Source: Verrucomicrobiia bacterium (lineage in GTDB: Bacteria > Verrucomicrobiota > Verrucomicrobiia > Limisphaerales > Palsa-1400). From it: DNA of 10,336 nt. The stretch is from positions 1-10,336 of the forward strand of contig JAICXV010000022.1 of the NCBI GenBank assembly GCA_025934545.1, given 5' to 3'. Below the pieces are notes generated by a model, which did no database searches, was not told the origin of the DNA, and was given only the letters and a program-made list of their open reading frames with translations. A program made the translations under genes and the position numbers. Shown in pieces: positions 1 to 5,923 of this stretch (its first letter is position 1; every line of letters begins with the position of its first letter).

Positions 1-47
1 ATGTTCAAGAAGCTCTCGAACGCAAATTCGGAACGGCAAAGAAATAG
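1..47 (+). CDS. C-terminal tail of an upstream gene, possibly CoaD (partial)
   Basis: Reading from base 3, the window opens with a short in-frame tail ending in TAG at 45-47; the last residues read VQEALERKFGTAKK. A V-x-x-AL-x-x-K pattern at the very end is what I remember of phosphopantetheine adenylyltransferase (CoaD, coenzyme A synthesis), and coaD lies near yceD-rpmF in several bacterial phyla. Fifteen codons cannot prove this. The alternative reading from base 1, which opens with ATG, runs through the yceD start region and resembles nothing. The tail is followed by an 81-bp gap before yceD. Confidence 0.4.
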   Translation, partial: VQEALERKFGTAKK

Positions 48-48
48 G

Positions 49-60
49 TTCGAATTCGAA
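49..60. repeat. 12-bp perfect palindrome between the upstream gene and yceD
   Basis: TTCGAATTCGAA is a perfect dyad lying 1 bp after the upstream stop codon. It has no loop and no T-tract, so it is not a terminator. It could be a protein-binding site or part of the TTCGA-rich intergenic filler that continues at 93-118. Confidence 0.4.
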
Positions 61-92
61 ACGCTCCATTTTGAGAAACTGATGTGTTTCAA

Positions 93-118
93 ATTTCGAG
101 TTTGGGCATTTCGAGTTT
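93..118. repeat. Two 11-bp direct repeats upstream of yceD
   Basis: ATTTCGAGTTT occurs at 93-103 and again at 108-118, a period of 15 bp, directly before the -10-like element and the yceD start. The copies are identical. The role is unknown: they could be a tandem operator or simple low-complexity intergenic repeat. Confidence 0.5.
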
Positions 119-123
119 ACAAT
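118..123 (+). promoter_or_regulatory. Possible -10 element for a leaderless yceD transcript
   Basis: TACAAT differs from the sigma-70 -10 consensus at one position and ends 5 bp before the ATG at 129. A transcript from it would start at or next to the start codon, which would fit the absence of a Shine-Dalgarno sequence. No -35 hexamer is seen at the proper distance, so this is weak. Confidence 0.25.
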
Positions 124-128
124 TATTT

Positions 129-590
129 ATGGCTGTTAAATTCAACATTCGACATTTGGAAGAAAACGATCTGCATCTGGAGGGCGAACTTTCTCCCGAA
201 GAGCTGCAATTGGAGAACAGCGATCCGTTGGTGCAGGTGCGCAAGCCGCTGGCGTATGAGGTCGAAATCCAGAAGAACGGCGGTGACATTTTGGCGCAAG
301 GACGGCTGGAACTGACGTTGCAATGCGAGTGCGCGCGGTGTCTTAAACCGTTTGAAACCAAGGTCCTGCTCGAGGATTGGGCGGCTTTGATACCGTTGGA
401 AGGCGAGGAAAAGGCCTTGATAGAAAATGATTTGGTAGACTTGACGCCTTACATGCGTGAAGATATTCTCCTCAACTTTCCGCAACACCCGTTGTGTAGC
501 GAGAAATGCGCTGGGTTGCCCGCGCACCACGATCAGAAGAAGGCGCAAGATGCGTCGGCTTGGTCGGCATTGAATAAACTGAAGTTTTAA
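129..590 (+). CDS. yceD: YceD / DUF177 family protein (23S rRNA accumulation)
   Basis: This 153-residue protein belongs to the DUF177/YceD family, which is linked to 23S rRNA accumulation and almost always lies directly before rpmF, as here. The visible family signature is a cysteine cluster CECARCLKPF (residues 66-75) in the middle and an acidic C-terminal segment, DLTPYMREDILLNFP (104-118), followed by a second cysteine pair, C123 and C127. The spacing suggests metal binding, though this is not proven for the family. The frame is open to an ATG at 84, but I chose the ATG at 129 because the protein then starts with MAVKFNIRHL, a normal family start, and the extra 15 residues would overlap the direct repeats. 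There is no ribosome binding site at either start. The gap to rpmF is 11 bp, so the two are surely co-transcribed. Confidence 0.88.
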   Translation: MAVKFNIRHLEENDLHLEGELSPEELQLENSDPLVQVRKPLAYEVEIQKNGGDILAQGRLELTLQCECARCLKPFETKVLLEDWAALIPLEGEEKALIENDLVDLTPYMREDILLNFPQHPLCSEKCAGLPAHHDQKKAQDASAWSALNKLKF

Positions 591-601
591 ACGAAAATTT
601 T

Positions 602-790
602 ATGGGAGTCCCAAAACGCAAGCCCTCGCACAGCCGCCAACGTATGCGCCGTGCCTACAATTCCACGATGACCCTGCCGCAATTGAGCACCTGCCCACAG
701 TGTGCCGCCCCGGCCATCCCGCACCGGGTTTGTCCGGCATGCGGCTATTACAAAGGCCGGCAAGTGATCACCGTCGAAGCGACGGCATAG
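602..790 (+). CDS. rpmF: 50S ribosomal protein L32
   Basis: This 62-residue basic protein is bacterial ribosomal protein L32 of the large subunit. It starts MGVPKRKPSHSRQRMRRA, the highly conserved L32 opening, and carries a complete zinc ribbon: C31-P-Q-C34 and C44-P-A-C47-G. It is therefore the zinc-binding (C+) form rather than the zinc-independent paralog that some bacteria induce on zinc starvation. The length is normal for L32. It follows yceD by 11 bp with no ribosome binding site in the AT-rich spacer. A terminator-like hairpin lies about 60 bp downstream, suggesting that yceD-rpmF can be transcribed separately from plsX-fabH. Confidence 0.97.
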   Translation: MGVPKRKPSHSRQRMRRAYNSTMTLPQLSTCPQCAAPAIPHRVCPACGYYKGRQVITVEATA

Positions 791-849
791 CCAGCGGACA
801 GCGCAGCGCGATTGCCCTGCTTTGTTTAGGTTAAAAATTTGATTTGCCG

Positions 850-889
850 AGAGCGCGGAGAGCCGTCAACTTTCCTGCGCTCTTTTTAT
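850..889 (+). terminator. Probable rho-independent terminator after rpmF
   Basis: AGAGCGC (850-856) pairs perfectly with GCGCTCT (877-883) across a 20-nt loop, and the right arm runs straight into a T-rich run (TCTTTTTATTTTATTT, from 881). The adjacent GGA (857-859) can add pairs with TCC (873-875) around one bulged base. It may end the yceD-rpmF message or attenuate read-through to plsX. Confidence 0.6.
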
Positions 890-898
890 TTTATTTAT

Positions 899-1008
899 TG
901 TAGGAGACGAGATAACGACTCTCTGCTTACATGACCGGGGAGCCGATTGCGCGGAGAGCAGTGAAAATATCGTCCGCCGTAAACGGGGCAAGCGCCTTGG
1001 CTCCTACA
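899..1008. repeat. 110-bp intergenic element with 13-bp terminal inverted repeats
   Basis: The left end TGTAGGAGACGAG (899-911) and the right end CTTGGCTCCTACA (996-1008) are inverted repeats matching at 11 of 13 positions, the outer 8 bp perfectly. Inside, CTCTCTGC (919-926) can pair with GCGGAGAG (951-958, one G-U), and CCGT-AA-ACGG (977-986) makes a small hairpin. It codes for nothing evident and shows no clear target-site duplication. The architecture is that of a miniature inverted-repeat or REP-type element. It sits between rpmF and plsX and ends 10 bp before the plsX start codon, so it forms most of the plsX leader. Confidence 0.55.
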
Positions 1009-1018
1009 GAATACGAAT

Positions 1019-2053
1019 ATGCGAATTGTTGTGGATGTGATGGGGGGCGACCACGGACCGGAGGTTTTAATTGATGGAGTGCGGCTCGCTTTGGAGACCA
1101 GCGCTCACATTACGGACCTTTTTCTGGTCGGCCGCCAGGATGACATCCAGACGGCGATCAGGAATACCGGGTTGCGCGATCGCCGCGTGCAAATTGTCCA
1201 TGCCAGCGAAGTCCTCGAAATGGACGACAAACCGGTGGAAGGTTTGCGCCGCAAAAAAGATTCCTCGATTCTCCGCGCGGTCGAATTGGTTAAGGACGGA
1301 AAGGCGGACGCGATCATTTCTACGGGCAATACGGGCGGTATCGTCGCTGCGTCGACCATTCGTTTGCGGCAGATTCCCGGTATTGATCGGCCCGCTATCG
1401 CGACTGTCATCCCGGCTCCCGAAAACGAATTTGTGCTGATCGATTCCGGTGCGAGCGTTGAATGTAAACCGCACCATCTCCTGCACTTTGCGGTCATGGG
1501 CAAAATTTATTCGCAACAGGTGCTGGGTTATAAAAATCCGCGCGTCGGTATTCTTTCCAATGGGACGGAGACCAATAAAGGCACGGAGTTGACGCAAGGG
1601 GCGTATAAGCTTTGCCAGATGGCAAATATGAATTTTATTGGTTACGTGGAAGGTTACGATTTGTTTCACAACCGCGTCGATGTGGTAGTTTGCGATGGGT
1701 TCATCGGCAATATTGTTTTGAAAACGATCGAAAGCTTTGCGCGCGGGCTGGTCGGCTGGCTGAAGGATGAGCTTTCCAAGAACCCCAAGCGCATGCTCGG
1801 CGCGATGCTCGCGTCCAATGCCCTGCGCACAATCAAGCGTCGGATGGACCCCGATGGGCCCGGAGGTGCGCCCTTGCTAGGTTTGAACGGAACTGTTATG
1901 AAAGTGCATGGTTCTGCGAAAGCTAAAGCAATGACGAACGCAATCCGGGTGACAAGCAACGCGGTCGCCCATCAAATCAACCAAAGCATCCGCGACGAAG
2001 TGGCAGCGGCAAACGCGCGGGTGGAATCAGCAAAACAGCCGCAGCCTGCATGA
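1019..2053 (+). CDS. plsX: Phosphate acyltransferase PlsX
   Basis: PlsX is a peripheral cytosolic enzyme that converts acyl-ACP plus phosphate to acyl-phosphate, the acyl donor for PlsY in phosphatidic acid synthesis. The 344 residues match the usual length. Visible family motifs are VDVMGGDHGP (5-14) at the start, STGNTGG (101-107), LIDSGASVECKP (140-151), NGTETNKGTEL (181-191), CDGFIGNIVLK (225-235) and GGAPLLGLNG (282-291), where the family usually has YGGAPLLG. The C-terminal 20 residues are Ala/Gln-rich and variable. The ATG at 1019 starts exactly at the conserved N-terminus. It has no ribosome binding site and lies 10 bp after the inverted-repeat element. The stop codon overlaps the fabH start in ATGA, indicating translational coupling. 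Confidence 0.97.
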   Translation: MRIVVDVMGGDHGPEVLIDGVRLALETSAHITDLFLVGRQDDIQTAIRNTGLRDRRVQIVHASEVLEMDDKPVEGLRRKKDSSILRAVELVKDGKADAIISTGNTGGIVAASTIRLRQIPGIDRPAIATVIPAPENEFVLIDSGASVECKPHHLLHFAVMGKIYSQQVLGYKNPRVGILSNGTETNKGTELTQGAYKLCQMANMNFIGYVEGYDLFHNRVDVVVCDGFIGNIVLKTIESFARGLVGWLKDELSKNPKRMLGAMLASNALRTIKRRMDPDGPGGAPLLGLNGTVMKVHGSAKAKAMTNAIRVTSNAVAHQINQSIRDEVAAANARVESAKQPQPA

Positions 2054-3087
2054 CAAATCTGCCTGAAAGAGATTTCAAAAACCCGCGCGCGGAGCACGGG
2101 TTCAAAGGACGCACCTGTTCGATTGCCGCCGTCGGGTCCTACGTCCCCTCCAAAGTTTTGACCAATGCCGACCTCGAGAAAATGGTCGACACAACGGACG
2201 ACTGGATTACCAGCCGCACCGGCATCAAAGCACGCCGCATCGCCGCCGCTGACGAATTTACGTCCGACATGGCAACGAAGGCAGCGCAGCTCGCTTTGGA
2301 ACGCGCCCAGCTTGAGGCGTCGCAAATCGATTTGATCATCGTCGCGACGATTACTCCCGACATGCCCTTCCCTTCCACGGCTTGTTTGGTGCAACAAAAG
2401 CTCGGAGCTTACCGGGCGGCAGCGTTCGATATCGAGGCGGCTTGTTCTGGTTTTATTTTTGCGCTGGAAATTGGACAGCAATTCATCATGTCGCGCACGT
2501 ATGACACGATTCTGGTCATTGGCGCCGAAAAGCTTTCGTCGATTATTAATTGGAAAGATCGCAATACGTGCGTGTTGTTTGGCGATGGTGCGGGCGCGGC
2601 CATTTTACAGAATCGCCCCGATTCGCACGGTTTGTTGACGGCGTGCATGGGTTCGGACGGAAATAAAGCGGACCTTCTCTGTTTGCCGGGCGGCGGTTGC
2701 CGGATGCCTCCTACTCCCGATTCGCTCGCGGCGGGCAATCATTATTTGCGGATGGATGGCAAAGAAACTTTCAAAAACGCGGTCAACGCCATGTGCAGCG
2801 CGGCTACGGAAGCGTTGCGCCGGTGCGAAGTCGACATCACGCAAATCAAATGCATCATCCCGCACCAGGCGAACCTGCGCATCATCGATGCGGTTTCCGA
2901 TCGGCTCGGCGCAAAACCGGAACAACGGTTTATTAATTTGGACAGATATGGCAACACGTCGGCGGCTTCCGTGGCGATTGCACTGGATGAAGCGGTGCAA
3001 GCGGGGCGGATTCAGCGCGGGGATTTGGTGTTGCTGGTGGTTTTCGGAGCGGGACTGACGTGGGGCGCGGCGGTTATTGAGTGGTAA
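2050..3087 (+). CDS. fabH: Beta-ketoacyl-ACP synthase III (FabH)
   Basis: FabH performs the first condensation of type II fatty acid synthesis, joining an acyl-CoA primer with malonyl-ACP. The 345-residue protein shows the complete catalytic triad: C132 in EAACSGF (129-135), H272 in PHQANLRI (271-278) and N302 in YGNTSAAS (300-307). GDGAGAA (178-184) and the terminal FGAGLTWGA (332-340) are also typical. The first ~20 residues, before CSIAAVGSYVP, are an N-terminal extension compared with E. coli FabH. A start further in would lose the 4-bp ATGA overlap with plsX, so I kept the ATG at 2050. Placement after plsX is the classic plsX-fabH lipid cluster; fabD, fabG and acpP are not seen downstream. 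Its 3' end overlaps the convergent nagA by 14 bp. Confidence 0.97.
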   Translation: MTNLPERDFKNPRAEHGFKGRTCSIAAVGSYVPSKVLTNADLEKMVDTTDDWITSRTGIKARRIAAADEFTSDMATKAAQLALERAQLEASQIDLIIVATITPDMPFPSTACLVQQKLGAYRAAAFDIEAACSGFIFALEIGQQFIMSRTYDTILVIGAEKLSSIINWKDRNTCVLFGDGAGAAILQNRPDSHGLLTACMGSDGNKADLLCLPGGGCRMPPTPDSLAAGNHYLRMDGKETFKNAVNAMCSAATEALRRCEVDITQIKCIIPHQANLRIIDAVSDRLGAKPEQRFINLDRYGNTSAASVAIALDEAVQAGRIQRGDLVLLVVFGAGLTWGAAVIEW

Positions 3088-4216
3088 ACGGCGTGACCGT
3101 GTGCAACCGCTCTAGTTTCTGATCTGCCATGTGCAGCAAACAAAAGTTTGCTGGTTGCTTCGCCGCAATTTCGTTTTTCAATCCCATGAAATGTGCGGGT
3201 GCTTCGGCCATGCGTTTCCACGTTTCTTGCCATGGCACGCCTAACATTTCTGCTGCACGAAATACTCCATCGATCGGACTCAATGCAGAGCCCGCAAAGT
3301 TTGTTTTTCCGGGTTGCCGGACAATTTGATCTTCCCCGACTTCAAGTTCCATCGCGCCGAGTTTGAATTTACCGGGACCTGCCCCTGCGGCGGACATGGC
3401 GTCGGTCGTGTAAAAGATTTTCGGCAACGTCCGATGGACCAAACGAAATAGAGCCGGCGAAACGTGGATTTTGTCTGGAATCAAACTGACGGTTAATTCA
3501 GGACGTTCGAACACACGCCACAAAATATTGTCGTGACGATCGAGTTCGCGTGGGCAGCCGTTGCCCAGATGGGTGAAACCGGTCGCGCCGGCGTCGACCG
3601 CTTGTTTTAAAACATCTGCGGAAGCGTTGGTATGGCCTAGACTCACCTTGGCTCCGCGTGAAACGGCGTGTTTGATTGCGGCGATTGCACCGTTACGTTC
3701 TGGCGACACGGTGAGAAGCAACGGATCGCCGGCAGCGATGTCGCAAAGTTCGTTCACTTTTTCGACGGTCGGATCGAGCATCAGCTTCGGATCATGCGCG
3801 CCGTGGAATCCGGGAGCAGCGGACAGAAACGGACCCTCAATGTGCCAACCGGCCACGCTCGCCCGCAACTCCGGCGATTGTGCGTGAAATTCCTTAGCGC
3901 GCTTGAACCGCGCCGTGAGTTGTTTCCAATCGGCGGTGATGAGCGTCAGGAAAAATTTGCCGCATCCATGCTCGCGCAGCTTGCGCGAGGCCGTCAGCAA
4001 ATCATCCAACGTAAAGTCGTCTCGTTGAAAATCGACCGCGCCGTAACCATTGACCTGCACGTCAAAGAGCGCCGGCGCGATCCATAAAGAATCAGCGGGA
4101 GCATTGCTGCTCCCGCTGTTCAAGTTTTCAATTTTGGTTACGACGCCGTTTTTCCAGGTGACACGCACCGGCTTGCGCGTTGCGTAATGCCACGCTGCAA
4201 TTTCGCCATCGTTCAT
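3074..4216 (-). CDS. nagA: N-acetylglucosamine-6-phosphate deacetylase (NagA)
   Basis: NagA removes acetate from GlcNAc-6-phosphate in the cytosol, giving glucosamine-6-phosphate for amino-sugar catabolism or wall recycling. This 380-residue amidohydrolase shows metal ligand E127 in HIEGPF (125-130), H195 in GHTNA (194-198), H216 in HLGNG (216-220), H251 in DKIHVSP (248-254) and the catalytic aspartate D272 in TTDAMSAAG (270-278). The H216, R227 and H251 positions agree with those I remember for the E. coli enzyme. The usual HL(F/Y)NAM segment is replaced by HLGNGCP, a lineage-type variant. The substrate could also be a related N-acetylhexosamine phosphate. The ATG at 4216 is 12 bp after the stop of the outer-membrane protein gene, so they are likely one operon. 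No nagB is visible. Its last 14 bp overlap the end of fabH tail to tail. Confidence 0.9.
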   Translation of the reverse strand: MNDGEIAAWHYATRKPVRVTWKNGVVTKIENLNSGSSNAPADSLWIAPALFDVQVNGYGAVDFQRDDFTLDDLLTASRKLREHGCGKFFLTLITADWKQLTARFKRAKEFHAQSPELRASVAGWHIEGPFLSAAPGFHGAHDPKLMLDPTVEKVNELCDIAAGDPLLLTVSPERNGAIAAIKHAVSRGAKVSLGHTNASADVLKQAVDAGATGFTHLGNGCPRELDRHDNILWRVFERPELTVSLIPDKIHVSPALFRLVHRTLPKIFYTTDAMSAAGAGPGKFKLGAMELEVGEDQIVRQPGKTNFAGSALSPIDGVFRAAEMLGVPWQETWKRMAEAPAHFMGLKNEIAAKQPANFCLLHMADQKLERLHTVTPFTTQ

Positions 4217-4228
4217 TCGCGCTACGAC

Positions 4229-4909
4229 TTAGAAATGCACCGTGAAGGCGGCGACGACCGCGTGCGTGAACAAATGATCCAGTCGAACGCGCAGGCCGTT
4301 ATCTTTCCAGTCCTGGTCGGTCGTTCCGAGGAATTTGTAACCAAGGCCAATATTAGCGCGGTCGCTCAACCGGTATCGAACGCCGGCAAACGCTTGATAC
4401 GCGAATGTGATGTCGGTGTCTTTCAAACGGGCGGTCGGGAAGGTCGCATCGAAAAGACTCAGTTCGCCGCCCGCGCCCGCGCCGATGTACGGTGAAAAGG
4501 CTTTTTCCGGTGAGAATTTGTAGACGACGTTGAGGAGCAGCGGAATTTGATACAGATCGCCGTGGCCGAATTCATACGCTTCGCCAGACTCAGTCGGCGG
4601 GGGCGGAGGAGGAGGTGGCGGCGGATTGGTGGTAATTGTTCCAACGCGACTCATGCGATTCCAGATGACGCCGGTCTGCAATTGCAAACCGATGTTCTGG
4701 TTCATCATCACGCCCCACATCAGGTCGGCGCGGACGCCCGTCGAAAAGTGCGCCTTTTTGTCATCAACGTCTTTAAGTTGCTCAGACTGAACCCAGGACG
4801 GGCCAGCATCGAAGCCGAAATATGATTTTGACATATCGACCGCTCGAACTTCCATTCCAGCCCAAAGAGCGGCCCCCGCGATTACGGTTTTCAAAAATGC
4901 TTTAGTCAT
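4229..4909 (-). CDS. Small outer-membrane beta-barrel protein with a polyproline loop
   Basis: This predicted 226-residue protein has a signal peptide (MTKAFLKTVIAGAALWAGMEVRA, shown here only as residues 1-23: a basic start, a hydrophobic core and an A-x-A-like VRA end), alternating polar/hydrophobic strands, repeated YxGxGxG patterns (YIGAGAGGEL, 141-150; IGLGYKF, 187-193) and a terminal Phe (VHF), the usual barrel-assembly signal. It resembles the 8-stranded OmpA/OmpX-like beta-barrel families; its ligand is unknown. Residues 96-105 are ten consecutive prolines, probably in an extramembrane loop. The frame is open to an ATG at 4981, but I chose 4909 because only that start places the signal peptide at the N-terminus. 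nagA follows after 12 bp, which may point to a link with amino-sugar or wall-fragment uptake, but this is inference. Confidence 0.8.
   Translation of the reverse strand: MTKAFLKTVIAGAALWAGMEVRAVDMSKSYFGFDAGPSWVQSEQLKDVDDKKAHFSTGVRADLMWGVMMNQNIGLQLQTGVIWNRMSRVGTITTNPPPPPPPPPPTESGEAYEFGHGDLYQIPLLLNVVYKFSPEKAFSPYIGAGAGGELSLFDATFPTARLKDTDITFAYQAFAGVRYRLSDRANIGLGYKFLGTTDQDWKDNGLRVRLDHLFTHAVVAAFTVHF
4595..4624 (-). repeat. 30-bp CCN tract encoding ten prolines
   Basis: Ten successive proline codons (mixed CCG, CCA, CCT and CCC) lie in the barrel gene. Because the codons are mixed, the run is not a pure DNA microsatellite, which suggests the protein sequence is selected. A run of ten prolines would normally stall ribosomes unless EF-P is active. 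Confidence 0.85.
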
Positions 4910-4996
4910 AAGGCGGCCAATATCATCCGGCTGACGTTGTGTTGACAAGGGAGTTTTTTTGAGCGTTTCCCCGATGCGCAATGTCTGTTAGACAGA
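4910..4996. promoter_or_regulatory. Divergent promoter region with a shared -35-like core and a 13-bp dyad
   Basis: This 87-bp gap separates the divergent barrel and hydrolase genes. For the - strand, TTGTCA (plus-strand 4943-4948) and GATATT (plus-strand 4919-4924) stand 18 bp apart, giving a plausible promoter with a very short leader. On the + strand the overlapping TTGACA (4942-4947) is a perfect -35 hexamer, but I see no good -10 at 16-18 bp from it. A perfect inverted repeat TGTCT-GTT-AGACA (4982-4994) ends 2 bp before the GTG start of the hydrolase. It could be an operator or a start-occluding hairpin. Confidence 0.4.
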
Positions 4997-5830
4997 GTGA
5001 TAAAGCGCAAAACTTCAGTGCGATGGAGATTGGTCGGCATCACCGTTTGTTGCGTCGTCGCGTTGTTGGTGCTCGGTTGTTCGATGTTTACCCGCAAACT
5101 GCTTTATTTTCCCAGCCATGTTCCGCTCGACCAGGCAACATTTATGGCGGCGCGCGCTGGATATGAACCGTGGCGCGACGAGACCGGCGAGGTTATCGGT
5201 TGGAAGCTCGAGTCAAAAACGAATTCGAATCTGCCGCGCGTTTTGATTACGCACGGCAACGGCGGTTGCGCGGTCTTTCGCGTCAATTATCTCGATAATT
5301 TGCAAAAGGTCGCGCCGTGCGATGTCTATCTGCTGGAGTACCCCGGATATGGCGCAAGGCCGGGTTCGCCGACGCAGACGAGTTTTTTCAAAGCAGCGGT
5401 CGGAGCGATGACGTTGCTTGAAAAGAAAAAAGGCGGACCCATTTACATTGTCGGCGAATCTCTTGGGACCGGCGTGGCGTGTTATCTCGCCGGAACGTAT
5501 CCGAATCTCGTTAAGGGCGTGCTCTTAATTGCGCCGTATCACAATTTGACGGATGTCGCGCAATATCACATTCGCGTTCTGCCGGCGAAGTGGCTGTTGC
5601 CAGATAAATTTCCGTCTGCCTCGCTGTTAAGTTCGTATCACGGGCTTGTTGCAGTCATCGTTGGCGGGCGCGACACGGTTGTTCCCGAACAATTTGGTCG
5701 CGCGTTGTACGACTCTTATTCGGGACCGAAAAAATTATGGGAAGTCAAAACGGCCGGACACAATGATCTGCCAATTGAGCCAGTCGAGTGGTGGCAGGAG
5801 TTGGTCGAATTTTGGAACCGCAAATTGTAG
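4997..5830 (+). CDS. Membrane-anchored alpha/beta hydrolase
   Basis: This 277-residue serine hydrolase fold belongs to the BEM46/ABHD13-like group. It starts with a basic segment (MIKRKTSVRWR), then a hydrophobic stretch (about residues 12-27) ending in LVLGC, so it is either a lipoprotein acylated at C28 or a one-pass membrane protein with the catalytic domain outside the cytoplasm. The triad is visible: S155 in the nucleophile elbow GESLG (153-157), D226 in GGRD (223-226) and H255 in AGHND (253-257). HGNGG (86-90) supplies the oxyanion hole. The substrate cannot be read from sequence; esterase, thioesterase or acyltransferase activity is possible. The start is GTG at 4997, chosen because it gives the anchor; a GTG at 5018 is an alternative. 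It is divergent from the barrel gene, and 93 bp separate its end from the next gene. Confidence 0.85.
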   Translation: MIKRKTSVRWRLVGITVCCVVALLVLGCSMFTRKLLYFPSHVPLDQATFMAARAGYEPWRDETGEVIGWKLESKTNSNLPRVLITHGNGGCAVFRVNYLDNLQKVAPCDVYLLEYPGYGARPGSPTQTSFFKAAVGAMTLLEKKKGGPIYIVGESLGTGVACYLAGTYPNLVKGVLLIAPYHNLTDVAQYHIRVLPAKWLLPDKFPSASLLSSYHGLVAVIVGGRDTVVPEQFGRALYDSYSGPKKLWEVKTAGHNDLPIEPVEWWQELVEFWNRKL

Positions 5831-5843
5831 ACAAAAATATACG

Positions 5844-5872
5844 TTGACACGATTTGTTGAGGACACTATTAG
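5844..5872 (+). promoter_or_regulatory. Sigma-70-like promoter for the RNR-like gene
   Basis: TTGACA (5844-5849) is a perfect -35 hexamer. After exactly 17 bp comes TATTAG (5867-5872), which matches 4 of 6 positions of the -10 consensus. Transcription would begin near 5879, giving a leader of about 45 nt before the ATG at 5924. The gene would then be its own transcription unit, not a read-through from the hydrolase. Confidence 0.55.
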
Positions 5873-5923
5873 GAGGGCTGCGGCAGGCCTTGTAACACCA
5901 TTTGTGGGCTTACCGCGTCTATA

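Noticed and set aside
1..315. A + strand frame of 104 codons beginning with ATG at base 1
   Set aside because: It overlaps yceD in another frame, has an unusual Trp/Arg-rich composition and no family motifs.
1067..1669. A 200-codon - strand open frame opposite plsX
   Set aside because: It is fully covered by an intact, motif-complete plsX; the translation looks like an antisense artefact.
5878..5895. A CTG-started five-codon frame after AGGAGG (5871-5876), a possible leader peptide
   Set aside because: The spacing is only 1 bp and the AGGAGG overlaps the -10 of the better promoter, so it would not be in the transcript.
5895..5908. ACACCATTTGTGG as an NrdR box
   Set aside because: The dyad is poor and lacks the AT-rich core of known NrdR boxes; a second box at the expected spacing is not seen.
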